Assembly (NCBI RefSeq): GCF_016756495.1 | Contig: NZ_AP023243.1 | Coordinates: forward strand, 4,654,501-4,718,500 | Length of the DNA stretch: 64,000 nucleotides | Source of the DNA: Mesorhizobium sp. 113-3-3 | GTDB lineage: Bacteria > Pseudomonadota > Alphaproteobacteria > Rhizobiales > Rhizobiaceae | Reading direction: 5' to 3' | Shown here: positions 6,919 to 15,786 of the stretch, piece after piece | Layout of the letters: every line of letters starts with the position of its first letter | Position numbering within the stretch: the stretch's first letter is position 1 | The notes under the pieces: generated by a model | What the model saw: the letters and a program-made list of their open reading frames with translations, nothing else | The model's database searches: none | Told to the model about the DNA's origin: nothing | Program-made: the position numbers and the translations under genes

Positions 6919-8145
6919 TTAGCGATTGGCCCTTGCTACCGCCGAGATGCCGAAAGACGTACGGACCGGCATGACGTCCTTTTGCGCCGCGCGAACCTTG
7001 CCAGAGCCGCCGATGGTCGACAGCCATTCGAGATAGAAGGCGAGCGCGAACTGCATGGCTATGCCGGCCGACAGCAGCAGGCTGTCATAGGCAAGCCCGC
7101 CCGGATTGATCAGTTTCATCACCTGCGCGACCATGGCGATCACCGTGCCGGCGATGAAGACCGGCAGCGAGCGCTTGCCCAGAATCGCCAGCGGATGGTC
7201 CGGGCTGGTGCGGAACAGGTTCGACAGCGCCGGCAAGGCGACGATCAGGTAGCTGACCGCCAGTATATGCAACAGACGCGGCAGCGACAGGAAGGTCTTG
7301 TCGAAGCCGCCGATCACCACGGGCAGCTTGAACCAGGTTATCTGCCCCCAGAGCGGACTGTGTACCCAGATCAGCGCCGCTGCCACATAGGCCGCGGCCG
7401 CGCCGACCAGCCAGCGGTTGACCGGAATGACGCCGCCGCGCCGGACATGCAGCATGGCCGCCACGCCGATGTTGAACAGGAACTGCCAAGACAGTGGGTT
7501 CAGAAACCAGAAGCCGGGCTCGGGATAGTTGGGCGGGGCGATCTGCCAGATGCCGGCGAAGAACCACAGCGCACCGGAGGCGACAAGTGCGGCGACCGGC
7601 CGGGAGCTGATGAACAGGACGAAGGCCGGAGCCATCAGGAGCAACACAGCATAGACCGGCAGGATGTTGTTGTAGCCAAGCTGATGGCCGAGCGTGACGA
7701 TGCCAACCAGCCCTTCCGGCGTGTTCTTCATCAATGGCTCGATGTTGATCAGTTTCAGCAGTTCCGGCCGCCTGGTGAACACTGCCACGGTGCAGAACAA
7801 TGCGATCACCACCATGGTCGTGACAAGATGGGCGACGTAGAGCACGCCTGCCCGCCGCCACATCTTCAGCGTGGCCAGAAGCCGGCCACCCGGCCGGAAC
7901 TTGGTGCCGTAGGCGAGCGCGACGGAGATGCCGGAAATCAGCACGAACGCCTCGGCCGCGTCCGAGAACCCGAAATTCTTGTATGTCAGCGTCTCGAACG
8001 CCGTGCCGGGCACATGGTCGATGAAAATGACAATCAGCGCCAAAGCGCGCAGCACATCGATACGCGTATCGCGTTCGGGGATACGCGGGTCGCGATCCGG
8101 GATACGCAAATCGCGATCCGACAAAACAGGGGTAGTCATCGACAA
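6919..8145 (-). CDS. opgC: OpgC-type glucan succinyltransferase
   Basis: A 408-residue polytopic membrane protein (about ten helices) of the OpgC family, which transfers succinyl groups from the cytoplasm to osmoregulated periplasmic glucans. Evidence: the RIDVLRALALIVIFIDHVPGT opening helix with the conserved His, the EAFVLISGISVALAYG segment, LGYNNILPVYAVLLLMAP and the NPLSWQFLFNIG region. The likely substrate here is the cyclic beta-1,2-glucan made by NdvB from the same window. The N-terminus carries three 7-residue repeats (DRDLRIP, DRDPRIP, ERDTRID), encoded by a 21-bp tandem repeat. It converges on the LacI gene with a 12-base gap. Confidence 0.85.
   Translation of the reverse strand: MSMTTPVLSDRDLRIPDRDPRIPERDTRIDVLRALALIVIFIDHVPGTAFETLTYKNFGFSDAAEAFVLISGISVALAYGTKFRPGGRLLATLKMWRRAGVLYVAHLVTTMVVIALFCTVAVFTRRPELLKLINIEPLMKNTPEGLVGIVTLGHQLGYNNILPVYAVLLLMAPAFVLFISSRPVAALVASGALWFFAGIWQIAPPNYPEPGFWFLNPLSWQFLFNIGVAAMLHVRRGGVIPVNRWLVGAAAAYVAAALIWVHSPLWGQITWFKLPVVIGGFDKTFLSLPRLLHILAVSYLIVALPALSNLFRTSPDHPLAILGKRSLPVFIAGTVIAMVAQVMKLINPGGLAYDSLLLSAGIAMQFALAFYLEWLSTIGGSGKVRAAQKDVMPVRTSFGISAVARANR
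8059..8121. repeat. 21-bp tandem repeat in opgC 5' end
   Basis: Three adjacent 21-bp units beginning GATACGC (8059-8079, 8080-8100, 8101-8121), two of them ending TCGCGATCCG and the first diverged to TCGCGTTCGG. They keep the reading frame and encode the charged heptads at the N-terminus of OpgC, before the first membrane helix. Copy number could vary between strains. Confidence 0.85.
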
Positions 8146-8340
8146 AAGGCCTCAAAGCTGGTTGTTCATGTCCAGCAATGCGACCCCCGACGCACCGCTT
8201 CGATTCCTCCCACGCGGAGTATATCGGCGCATAAACGGGCCGGAATGCGCCTGGTTCAATCAACTTTCGCGGAGCGTGAAAATATTGCGTTTTGAAGCCG
8301 GCAAATTGAGCGGAACCTCATATAATCAAGAGGATGCGGG

Positions 8341-9000
8341 ATGATCGGCGACAGCATCGAAAACGGCCCCCTGCTCACGGATCTGGCCTTTGCCTATCGC
8401 CTGCTGGGTGCCGACAAGGGCGGCCGCGAATGCCTGTTCCTGTTGCATGGATCGGGTGTGGACGAGACCACTTTGGTGCCGCTGGCAAGACGGATCGCAC
8501 CCGGCGTCACGCTGGTGGCGGTGCGCGGCCGCATCCCGCAGGAAGACGGTTTTCGCTGGTTCGAGCGGATAGACCCGACGCGCTTCGAACAGAAGAGCAT
8601 CCTCGCCGAAACCGCTGCCTTCGCGGCATTCGCGCGCGAGGCCGCCAGCCGCCATGGGCTCGATCTCGCCAGCACAACATTTCTTGGCTATTCGAACGGC
8701 GCCAATCTGGTTTCCAGCCTGATGCTGCTTCATCCAGGCATCGTTCGCAGGGCAGCCCTGCTGAGGCCGATGCCGGTGCTCGACCATGTGCCGGCGACGG
8801 ATCTTGCGGGAACAAGGACGCTGATCATCGCAGGCGCCTCAGACGAGACTTACGGGCCCTTCGCCCCGGCGCTCGTGACGCTGCTCAGCCGGCACCAGTC
8901 CGAGGTCGACGCCCGGATCCTTCCGTCGGGCCATGAAATCGGCGATCCGGACGCCGCGATCGTCAGGCACTGGCTGGCGGGATCGGCGGCGAGCCCATGA
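8341..9000 (+). CDS. Alpha/beta hydrolase (carboxylesterase/phospholipase type)
   Basis: A 219-residue serine hydrolase of the small carboxylesterase/phospholipase family. LFLLHGSGVDETTLVPLA holds the oxyanion-hole region, FLGYSNGANL is the nucleophile elbow (G-x-S-x-G), the catalytic Asp is probably in IIAGASDETYGPF, and the His is in LPSGHEIGDPD. No signal peptide, so cytosolic. An AGAGGA sequence lies upstream of the ATG. Members of this group hydrolyse short-chain esters; the related hydroquinone-linked esterases are an alternative. It ends 30 bases before the convergent TetR gene. Confidence 0.85.
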   Translation: MIGDSIENGPLLTDLAFAYRLLGADKGGRECLFLLHGSGVDETTLVPLARRIAPGVTLVAVRGRIPQEDGFRWFERIDPTRFEQKSILAETAAFAAFAREAASRHGLDLASTTFLGYSNGANLVSSLMLLHPGIVRRAALLRPMPVLDHVPATDLAGTRTLIIAGASDETYGPFAPALVTLLSRHQSEVDARILPSGHEIGDPDAAIVRHWLAGSAASP

Positions 9001-9030
9001 GCTGACAGGTCCCGAGCGGGACCGTCCCGG

Positions 9031-9651
9031 TCAGCGCGCTGACGCCAGACGCGCCTCCGTTCCGGCAATCAGCAGGGCAAGCCCACTTTCGAACAGCGCT
9101 TCATGGCCGCCGGCACGATAGTGAGCCAAGGCTTGCCGCAACAGCGGATAATCCTGTGCTGCGGCGTCCAGCGCCTCGCCCCGCCCCGGGCCGGTCGGAT
9201 ATTCGGCCTGCTCCTCCATCACGCAGCCGACCGTGTAGCGGCCGATCGTCATCAAGAGTTCCATCGCCGGGACGGGGGACATGCCCTCGCCTGCGAAAAA
9301 TTCCAGCAACCCCTCGAAATGCGCGAGTTCCGTCGGGTCGGCTTCCGTGCCGGCATGCACGCGCGCGCCATCGCGATAGGCGATCAGCGCGCCGCGAAAA
9401 CTGCGGGCGTTGCTGCGAACGAAGTCCTGCCAGGCCTCGCCTGGCCGCGGCGTCCGATGCTCATGGCCGCGCCGCAGGATTTCCTCGTTCATCGCGTCAA
9501 GCAAAGCCCGCTTGTTCCTGAAATGCCAGTAAAGTGCCGGCTGCTGGACCTTGAGGCGCTGCGCCAGCAGGCGTGTCGAAAGGGCATCGATGCCGACTTC
9601 GTTGAGCAGCTTCAACGCTTCGTCGACGATCAGAGTCTTGTCCAGTTTCAT
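9031..9651 (-). CDS. tetR: TetR-family regulator (TetR class with TetR_C domain)
   Basis: A 206-residue repressor: an N-terminal three-helix DNA-binding domain with the recognition helix in LKVQQPALYWHFRNKRALL, very like true tetracycline repressors, then the TetR_C ligand and dimer domain. The ATG at 9651 is preferred over an upstream in-frame TTG because a GGAGGG ribosome site precedes it and because the TTG falls inside the operator region. It is divergent from the tetA-type gene with two palindromic operators between them, the classic tetR/tetA arrangement. Confidence 0.88.
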   Translation of the reverse strand: MKLDKTLIVDEALKLLNEVGIDALSTRLLAQRLKVQQPALYWHFRNKRALLDAMNEEILRRGHEHRTPRPGEAWQDFVRSNARSFRGALIAYRDGARVHAGTEADPTELAHFEGLLEFFAGEGMSPVPAMELLMTIGRYTVGCVMEEQAEYPTGPGRGEALDAAAQDYPLLRQALAHYRAGGHEALFESGLALLIAGTEARLASAR

Positions 9652-9677
9652 GCGAATCCCTCCGGCTTGCGCGGTCA

Positions 9678-9694
9678 ATTTATCAGTGATAAAT
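9678..9694. promoter_or_regulatory. tet-type operator 1
   Basis: ATTTATCAGTGATAAAT, a palindrome with the TATCA-N-TGATA core of tet operators, in the tetR-tetA intergenic region. It lies directly upstream of the tetR ribosome site. Confidence 0.75.
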
Positions 9695-9699
9695 GCCCC

Positions 9700-9713
9700 T
9701 TATCAACGATAAA
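9700..9713. promoter_or_regulatory. tet-type operator 2
   Basis: TTATCAACGATAAA, a second, less perfect copy of the operator palindrome, 20 bp centre to centre from operator 1 and 16 bases before the tetA start. Two tandem operators match the layout of known tetR/tetA control regions. Confidence 0.7.
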
Positions 9714-9729
9714 TTTTGAGAGTACAGCT

Positions 9730-10920
9730 ATGAGAAAAGCCTATCTGGTGGTGCTGATGGCGATGGCACTCGATGCCGTGGGCATCGGGCTGATCATGCC
9801 GGTGTTGCCCGGCCTGTTGCGCGAAGTCGGTCATGTCGAAGACATAGGCTGGATCTTCGGCGCTTTCCTGTCCGCCTATGCCGCCATGCAGGTGCTTTTC
9901 TCGCCGCTGCTCGGCGCCCTGTCGGATCGTTATGGCCGCCGGCCGGTGCTACTCGTCTCGCTGGCGGGGTCGATGGCGGACTATCTGTTCATGGCCTTCG
10001 CGCCATCGCTGCCGCTGCTCTTCGTCGGCCGGCTGATCGCTGGTATCACCGGTGCCAGCATGGCTGTGGCATCAGCCTATATGGCCGACATCAGCAGCGA
10101 AGACCGCCGCGCCCGCGGCTTCGGCCATCTCAGCGCCGCCTTCGGCGTCGGCTTCATTGCCGGTCCGGCACTCGGCGGCGTGCTTGGCGATGCCTGGCTG
10201 CGCGCACCGTTTCTGGCTGCCGCGGTGCTCAATGGCATCAACCTGGTGCTGGCGTTCTTCCTGTTGCCGGAACCGGAGCGCACGCGCGGCACCGGCGAAA
10301 TGACGTCCTTCAACCCGCTGGCGTCGCTGCGTTGGGCGCTGAGCTTCCCGGCCCTCTTGCCGCTGCTCGGCGCCTTTGCCGTCCTGGCCCTGGTCGGCGA
10401 GGTCGGCGGCACCACCTGGGTGCTCTACGTGCAGGACAAATTCGCTTGGGATCTTTTCACCGTCGGCATTTCGCTGGCGCTGTTCGGCCTCTTCCATGCC
10501 GGCGCCCAGGGCTTCGTTGCCGGGCCGATCGCCGAACGTTGGGGCGAAAAGGCAGCTCTGATCGTCGCCGTCCTCGCCGACTGCGCGGCCTATCTATCGA
10601 TCGCAATGGCATGGCAGGGCTGGATGGTCTTCGCCCTGCTGCCGCTGTTCTGCCTCGGCGGCATCGGGGCACCGGCATTACAGTCCCTGTTGACATCACG
10701 CGTCGGCGCCGATCACCAGGGGCGGCTGCAGGGCGTGCTCACCAGCATGACCAGCCTAGTTTCGGTGTTCGGGCCGTTCGTGATCGCCACACTCTATTTC
10801 CGCACGCGGACCGTTTTTCCAGGGACGGTGTGGATCGCGGGCGCGGCGCTTTATGTTCTGTGCCTGCCGCTGCTCTTCGGTGTCCGGCGAGCCGCGCCGC
10901 AGCGGGAGGCAGCGGAATAA
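9730..10920 (+). CDS. tetA: Tet(A)-family MFS drug:H+ antiporter
   Basis: A 396-residue, 12-helix transporter closely resembling class A-type tetracycline efflux pumps: YLVVLMAMALDAVGIGLIMP (helix 1, with the conserved Asp), the motif A loop GALSDRYGRRPVLL, helix 5 ASAYMADISSEDRRARGFG and AFGVGFIAGPALGG, and the second-half features GEVGGTTWVLY and PALQSLLTSRVG. The ATG at 9730 is the first start past the operators. Whether it confers tetracycline resistance cannot be read from sequence; chromosomal homologues in Rhizobiales can be cryptic or have other substrates. It is immediately followed by a decayed telA-like gene. Confidence 0.85.
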   Translation: MRKAYLVVLMAMALDAVGIGLIMPVLPGLLREVGHVEDIGWIFGAFLSAYAAMQVLFSPLLGALSDRYGRRPVLLVSLAGSMADYLFMAFAPSLPLLFVGRLIAGITGASMAVASAYMADISSEDRRARGFGHLSAAFGVGFIAGPALGGVLGDAWLRAPFLAAAVLNGINLVLAFFLLPEPERTRGTGEMTSFNPLASLRWALSFPALLPLLGAFAVLALVGEVGGTTWVLYVQDKFAWDLFTVGISLALFGLFHAGAQGFVAGPIAERWGEKAALIVAVLADCAAYLSIAMAWQGWMVFALLPLFCLGGIGAPALQSLLTSRVGADHQGRLQGVLTSMTSLVSVFGPFVIATLYFRTRTVFPGTVWIAGAALYVLCLPLLFGVRRAAPQREAAE

Positions 10921-10924
10921 GTGC

Positions 10925-11514
10925 GACAAGAACAGCATCACGTTGCTCGACGATACTTCGCAATTGCCTGTCATCGCGGCCAATCCGGCCGAGCTCGCCA
11001 GGATTGAAACCAGCATCGACGTGCGCGACCGCGCTGCAATTTCAGTGTTCGGCGAAGGTGCCCAGCAGGCCGTCAGCGACTATGCTGACAAGATCCTGTC
11101 GCAGTTGTGCAACCGTGACCTCGGCGACGAAGGCCAAGAACCTCGATCCAACTTCGCTGAAGGATCAGGGGTTTTTGAGCAATCTGTTTTCCTCGTTCAA
11201 GGCGCGGCTGGAGCGCTTCAAGGAAAAATACGAGGACGTGGCGGGCCAGATCGACCGTATCGGCCTGGAGCTCGACCGCCATAAAGACACGCTGCGGCGC
11301 GATATCGCCGTGCTCGACGACCTCCACGAGCAGACCAAGGACTCCATCGTCAAGCTTGATGCCTATGTGCAGGCGGGTAAGAAATTCGTCGAGGACTATC
11401 GCACCAACGAATTGCCCAAGCCGAAAGCCGTGGCGGATTCGACCGGCGGCGATGTCGGCGGCACGCTGGAGGCGCAAACCTATCAGGACGCGGTGCAGGC
11501 TCTGGATCGCCTGG
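10925..11514 (+). pseudogene. telA-like toxic-anion-resistance pseudogene
   Basis: Fragments of a TelA/KlaA-family protein in two frames. The first frame reads LLDDTSQLPVIAANPAELAR and SVFGEGAQQAVSDYADKILS, with no start codon outside tetA; at about 11118-11128 the homology jumps to another frame with KNLDPTSLKDQGFLSNLFSS, KYEDVAGQIDRIGLELDRH and LDAYVQAGKKFVEDYR. Similarity stops at about 11514, roughly half way along a normal TelA of about 380 residues. A lost start, an internal frameshift and a truncated 3' end make it non-functional. It directly abuts the tetA stop. Confidence 0.75.
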
Positions 11515-11771
11515 AAAGGCGAAATCCTCTACCCCCGGCCGACCGTCTATTCCGCGCATCCGACCCGGCGGTCGCCAGGCTACCGGAGGCGCTGACCAGC
11601 CCGAAGCTGCAGCATCTCGCCTGGTCCAAGCACGGGTTCCGCGGGCCGCTTGGCACCGGGGCGGGTGATGCCGACGCCATCGCCGGCGTTCGACCGGCGG
11701 AAATCGAAGCGGTGCTGCCGATGCCATCAGCCGACGTCCTGCTGGCACTGCTCGACCAGACGGACGGCTGA
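11515..11771 (+). pseudogene. 3' remnant of an unidentified gene fused to telA remnant
   Basis: Protein-like sequence continues after the telA break but in shifting frames: GEILYPRPTVYSAHPTRRSP in one frame to about 11590, then LQHLAWSKHGFRGPLGT and AEIEAVLPMPSADVLLALLD in another, up to a TGA at 11769. This looks like the C-terminal 80-odd residues of a protein, possibly a solute-binding-protein-like fold, joined to telA by a deletion and then frameshifted. The parent family is not securely recognised. Confidence 0.5.
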
Positions 11772-11774
11772 GGC

Positions 11775-13163
11775 TTACCCTCGCCCCATCCTGTTCCAGG
11801 CATCGAGCCCGGCGATCTTGTAAGCTTCCGCCAGTGTCGGATAGTTGAAGGTGTTGTTGACGAAGAAGTCGACCGTGCCGCCGAGATTGATGACAGCCTG
11901 GCCGATATGGATGAGTTCGGTGGCGCCCTCGCCGACGATGTGCGCGCCGAGCAGGCGGCGCGTTTCGATCGAGAACAACAGTTTCAGGAAGCCGGTGTTG
12001 ACGCCCATGATGTGTCCACGCGAAGTCTCGCGAAAGCGCGCCACGCCAACCTCATAGGCGGCTCCACTCTCGCGCACCTGTTCCTCGGACTGGCCGACAG
12101 TGGAGATCTCCGGCACGGCGTAAATGCCATAGGGGAATGTTTCCGGCGGCGGAGGGAGCGGCACGCCGAAGGCGTGGCAGGCGGCCACCCTGCCCTGCTC
12201 CATCGAGGTCGAGGCAAGGCTCGGAAAGCCGATGACATCGCCGGCGGCGTAGATGTTGGGAACGTTGGTCTGAAACGTCTGCGGATCGACCTTGATGCGG
12301 CCGCGGGAGTCGGCCTCGATGCCGACCACGTCCAGCCCCAGGCTGCCGACATTGCCGGTGCGGCCGGCGGCGTAGAGCACGACCTCCGAGCGGATGGTGC
12401 GGCCATCGGCCAGTTCCACTTCGGCGGCTTCAGGCTTGGAGCGGATTTCCTTCACCGCGCTGCCCAGCCTGATCGTCATGCCGCGATCGCGCATCTGGTG
12501 GATGAAATCGTCGACGATCTCGCGGTCGACGAAATCGAGGATTGTGTTGCGCGGCTCGACCAGTGTCACCGGCACGTCGAGCGCCGAAAAGATCGTGGCG
12601 TATTCGACGCCGATGACGCCGCCGCCGATGACCGTCAGCGTGCGCGGCAGGCGGTCGAGTTCCAGCATCTCGTCGCTGTCGAAGACGCGGGTCTTGTCGA
12701 AAGGCACGTCGCGTGGCCGGTGCGGCCTGGTGCCGACCGCGATCAGCGCGTTGGCGAAGCCGACTTCGCTGTAGTCGCCATTGTCCGATGTCAGGCTGAC
12801 CTTGTTGGGGCCGAGAAATTTCACCGCCGCCCGCGCGCTCTTGACCGTGTTGCGCATGAACTGGTGCTGCAGCACCTCGACCTCGTGATCGAGCGTCTTG
12901 TGCAGCCGCTCGATCAGGTCGCCGACGGAAATATCCTGCTTGACCCGATAGCCGCGTCCATAAAAACCGCGCTCGCGCCAGCCCGAGAGATTGAGCACGG
13001 TTTCGCGCAGCGTTTTGGAGGGAATGGTGCCGGTGTGCACGGAGACGCCGCCGAGACGCCGGCCGCGGTCGACGACCAGCACCGATTTGCCGAGCTTGGC
13101 CGACTGCACCGCTGCACGGCGGCCGGAGGGGCCGCTGCCGATGACCAGCATGTCATAGTCCAT
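11775..13163 (-). CDS. sthA: Soluble NAD(P)+ transhydrogenase
   Basis: A 462-residue FAD flavoprotein of the SthA/UdhA group, which moves reducing equivalents between NADPH and NAD+ in the cytosol. The FAD-binding motif is VIGSGPSGRRAAVQSAKLGK at the N-terminus, the NAD(P) fold contains VIGGGVIGVEYATIF, and the interface domain follows FNYPTLAEAYKIA. It belongs to the disulfide-reductase fold but lacks the redox Cys pair: the site reads GGVSVHTGTIPSKTLRET, with no cysteine, as expected for a transhydrogenase rather than lipoamide dehydrogenase. It starts at an ATG and converges on the telA remnant with a 3-base gap. Confidence 0.9.
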   Translation of the reverse strand: MDYDMLVIGSGPSGRRAAVQSAKLGKSVLVVDRGRRLGGVSVHTGTIPSKTLRETVLNLSGWRERGFYGRGYRVKQDISVGDLIERLHKTLDHEVEVLQHQFMRNTVKSARAAVKFLGPNKVSLTSDNGDYSEVGFANALIAVGTRPHRPRDVPFDKTRVFDSDEMLELDRLPRTLTVIGGGVIGVEYATIFSALDVPVTLVEPRNTILDFVDREIVDDFIHQMRDRGMTIRLGSAVKEIRSKPEAAEVELADGRTIRSEVVLYAAGRTGNVGSLGLDVVGIEADSRGRIKVDPQTFQTNVPNIYAAGDVIGFPSLASTSMEQGRVAACHAFGVPLPPPPETFPYGIYAVPEISTVGQSEEQVRESGAAYEVGVARFRETSRGHIMGVNTGFLKLLFSIETRRLLGAHIVGEGATELIHIGQAVINLGGTVDFFVNNTFNYPTLAEAYKIAGLDAWNRMGRG

Positions 13164-13373
13164 AGTGCCCCGTCCCTCTGCCCCTCAGCGCTTTGTTGCG
13201 CCGCAGCAAGCTAATGCCATCCACACGGCAAATTCAACCGATTCGGATTGTGTCTCGCCTCGCTCGATCCTTGTGCCCCGGGAAAACCCCGACCTTGATT
13301 CCGACACGGGCCTTCACCATTTCATTGGCGAGCGGCCCGCACCCTATGCCGGGCCCTGTTACGAGGAAATGAC

Positions 13374-13844
13374 ATGAACGCGCGCGTTCTCGACGGCGAA
13401 ATCATCAACACAAGGCTTGACGATGTCAGGGCCTATGAAGGCGTGCGCACGCGGCGCATCCTGGCCTTCGTGCTCGACTACATCATCGTCGCGCTGCTCA
13501 CCATTCCCTTCGCCATACTGGTGTTCTTCCTCGGGCTTTTGACCCTCGGTCTCGGCTGGATGCTGTTCGGCATCCTGGTGCCGGCCGTCGCCATCCTCTA
13601 CATCTGGAACACGCTGGGCAGCGCCGACCAGGCGACCACCGGCATGAAGATGATGGGCATCCGCCTCGATCGTCTCGACGGGCGGCCGATCGACGGCCTG
13701 ACCGCGGTGGTCCATTCCGTGCTGTTCTGGGCGGGCAACGTCATCCTGTCGCCGCTGGTTCTGCTGGTGACCTTGTTTTCCGATCGCAAGCGCACGCTGC
13801 ACGACCTTCTGCTCGGCACGGTGGTCAGCCGCACTGGCCGTTAA
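13374..13844 (+). CDS. RDD family membrane protein
   Basis: A 156-residue inner-membrane protein with the RDD domain: RTRRILAFVLDYIIVALLTI opens helix 1 with its Arg and Asp, a second helix pair follows, and GSADQATTGMKMMGIRLDRL and LFSDRKRTLHDLLLGTVVSR close the domain. A GAGGA ribosome site precedes the ATG. RDD proteins have been linked to ion transport in a few bacteria, but the role here is unknown. It precedes bpt on the same strand with a 140-base gap. Confidence 0.88.
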   Translation: MNARVLDGEIINTRLDDVRAYEGVRTRRILAFVLDYIIVALLTIPFAILVFFLGLLTLGLGWMLFGILVPAVAILYIWNTLGSADQATTGMKMMGIRLDRLDGRPIDGLTAVVHSVLFWAGNVILSPLVLLVTLFSDRKRTLHDLLLGTVVSRTGR

Positions 13845-13984
13845 AAGGCGTTTTCCAGGGGCGCTTCCGCCTCTTCGGCGCAAATGTGAAGGCATCCGCG
13901 TGCCCACACCTTCACAATCCTGTTGAATTTTTCGCTTTCCGCGCCAAAGGTAGAGCGACTCGAAGGAGTGTTTCCAAGACTTAG

Positions 13985-14749
13985 ATGACGCAGCATCCGA
14001 CCCAGTCGCCGCAGTTCTTCCTGACCGCGCCGTCGCCGTGCCCCTATCTCGACGGCCAGTTCGAGCGCAAGGTGTTCACGCATCTGGTCGGCGACAAGGC
14101 GTCGGAGATGAACGACCTCTTGACGCAAGGCGGCTTCCGGCGCTCGCAGAACATCGCCTACCGGCCGGCCTGCGAGACCTGCCGCGCCTGTGTTTCCGTG
14201 CGCATCCTCGCCCAGGAATTCACCGCCAGCCGCAACATGAAGCGCGTGTTGCAGCACAATTCCGACCTCGTCGGCGCCATGCACAATGCCGAGCCCTCGA
14301 CCGAGCAGTATTCGCTGTTCCGCAGCTATCTCGATGCCCGGCACCGCCGCGGCGGCATGTCCGACATGACGGTGCTCGACTATGCCATGATGGTCGAGGA
14401 CACCCATGTCGACACCAAGGTGATCGAATACCGGCGGCGCGGGCCCGACACCTTCATCACCGGCAAGGGTCAGGGTGAACTCATTGCCGTGGCGCTCACC
14501 GACAAGATGGCCGACGGCCTGTCGATGGTCTATTCCTACTTCAATCCCGAATTCGAGGAGCGTTCGCTCGGCACGTTCATGATCCTCGATCACATCGCCC
14601 GCGCCAGGGCGATGGGGCTGCCCCATGTCTACCTCGGCTACTGGGTCAACGGCTCGCGCAAGATGAATTATAAGATGCGCTTCATGCCGCAGGAGCATCT
14701 CGGCCCCAAGGGCTGGGAGCGCTACACCAACGAAGCGGTTTCACGCTGA
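13985..14749 (+). CDS. bpt: Aspartate/glutamate leucyltransferase (Bpt)
   Basis: A 254-residue aminoacyl-tRNA-protein transferase of the Bpt/ATE fold. It attaches Leu (in Bpt enzymes) to proteins with N-terminal Asp or Glu, marking them for ClpS-ClpAP, in the cytosol. The ATE N-terminal domain holds the Cys cluster C-E-T-C-R-A-C with the preceding [16 protein letters not shown], and the C-terminal GNAT-like half has [37 protein letters not shown] and the LGPKGWERY end. Length is normal for the family. It starts at an ATG and is downstream of the RDD gene. Confidence 0.92.
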   Translation: MTQHPTQSPQFFLTAPSPCPYLDGQFERKVFTHLVGDKASEMNDLLTQGGFRRSQNIAYRPACETCRACVSVRILAQEFTASRNMKRVLQHNSDLVGAMHNAEPSTEQYSLFRSYLDARHRRGGMSDMTVLDYAMMVEDTHVDTKVIEYRRRGPDTFITGKGQGELIAVALTDKMADGLSMVYSYFNPEFEERSLGTFMILDHIARARAMGLPHVYLGYWVNGSRKMNYKMRFMPQEHLGPKGWERYTNEAVSR

Positions 14750-14877
14750 GTTTTTCCACGATCCGCGCTTAAACAGTTTCAAGGCAGGGGATGCTGGTCT
14801 TTCAGCCGGTCGGCTGGAGAGAGTGCGCCATTGCACCGGTCAGCCGTCGGCCTGCATTTCATTGCGAAAGTTCCTGC

Positions 14878-15774
14878 ATGTCCTCTCACCATGACCACCA
14901 GAAGGGCCTTTTGATAACCGCCATCGGCGGGCTGACGCTAACTGTCGACATACCGTTGATCCGCCTCGCCGACGGCGGCGCATGGACCATCATGCTGCTG
15001 CGCACCGGCACCACATTCGTCGCCGCCATGGTCATCTGGTCGCTCTGGCGGGCGTTGAGCCGGAACGCCCCGCCGCTTATCCCCGGCTGGTCCGGCCTGA
15101 TCGTGGCGATATGCTATGGAATGACAGGGATCACCTTCGTCACCGCCGTCTATCACACCTCGACCGCCGATCTGGTGTTCATCCTTGCCTTCAACACCGT
15201 GTTCGCGGGGCTATTGTCCTGGATATTCCTGCGGGAAAGACCTCGGCTGGCGACCATCGCGGCGATGGCGATCATGATCCTCGGCGTGCTGGTCATCGTC
15301 GGCGGATCGGTCGGCACCGGCAAGCTCTTCGGCGATTTCATGGCGCTGTGCTCGGCCTTCTTCATCGCCGTCGCCATCACCATCTCGCGCGCCAGCGGCA
15401 AGGACATGGGCTTCACCTCACTCGTCGGCGTGCTCCTGCCGATGGCGCTCGCCGCCTTCATGGTGTCGGGCGAAGGCTTTCACGTGAACGCGCCCTGGTG
15501 GATCATCTTCAACGGCGCCGTCATCATGCCGATCTCGTTCTTCTGTCTTGCCGCCGGGCCGAAATACATTTCGGGGCCGGAAGTGGCGATGTTCTATCTG
15601 CTCGAAACCGTGCTGGCGCCGGTCTGGGTGTGGATGATCTTTGCCGAGACACCGACCCGCAACAGCCTGATCGGTGGCGCGATCCTGATCGTCACGCTGG
15701 TCGCCCATTCGCTCTGGCAGCTGCATGATGGCCGTAAGCGCCAGGGTGACTTCGCGGTGCACCACCCGGTTTAA
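14878..15774 (+). CDS. DMT-family transporter (EamA domains)
   Basis: A 298-residue protein with about ten membrane helices in two EamA repeats, typical of drug/metabolite transporters. The start MSSHHDHQKGLLITAIGGLT is taken at 14878, as residues coded upstream of it do not look like protein. Repeat one ends with a LGVLVIVGGSVG helix; repeat two contains FISGPEVAMFYLLETVLAPV-type sequence (seen as YISGPEVAMFYLLETVLAPV) and the GGAILIVTLVAHSL end. Substrate unknown. It converges on the AI-2E family gene. Confidence 0.85.
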   Translation: MSSHHDHQKGLLITAIGGLTLTVDIPLIRLADGGAWTIMLLRTGTTFVAAMVIWSLWRALSRNAPPLIPGWSGLIVAICYGMTGITFVTAVYHTSTADLVFILAFNTVFAGLLSWIFLRERPRLATIAAMAIMILGVLVIVGGSVGTGKLFGDFMALCSAFFIAVAITISRASGKDMGFTSLVGVLLPMALAAFMVSGEGFHVNAPWWIIFNGAVIMPISFFCLAAGPKYISGPEVAMFYLLETVLAPVWVWMIFAETPTRNSLIGGAILIVTLVAHSLWQLHDGRKRQGDFAVHHPV

Positions 15775-15786
15775 GGCACGTTGGGC

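Noticed and set aside
8059..8121. CRISPR-like repeat
   Set aside because: The 21-bp units are directly adjacent with no spacers and lie in frame within opgC; no cas genes are present.
9652..9678. Upstream TTG start giving a longer TetR
   Set aside because: It would run into the operator palindrome and lacks a ribosome site, while the ATG at 9651 has GGAGGG.
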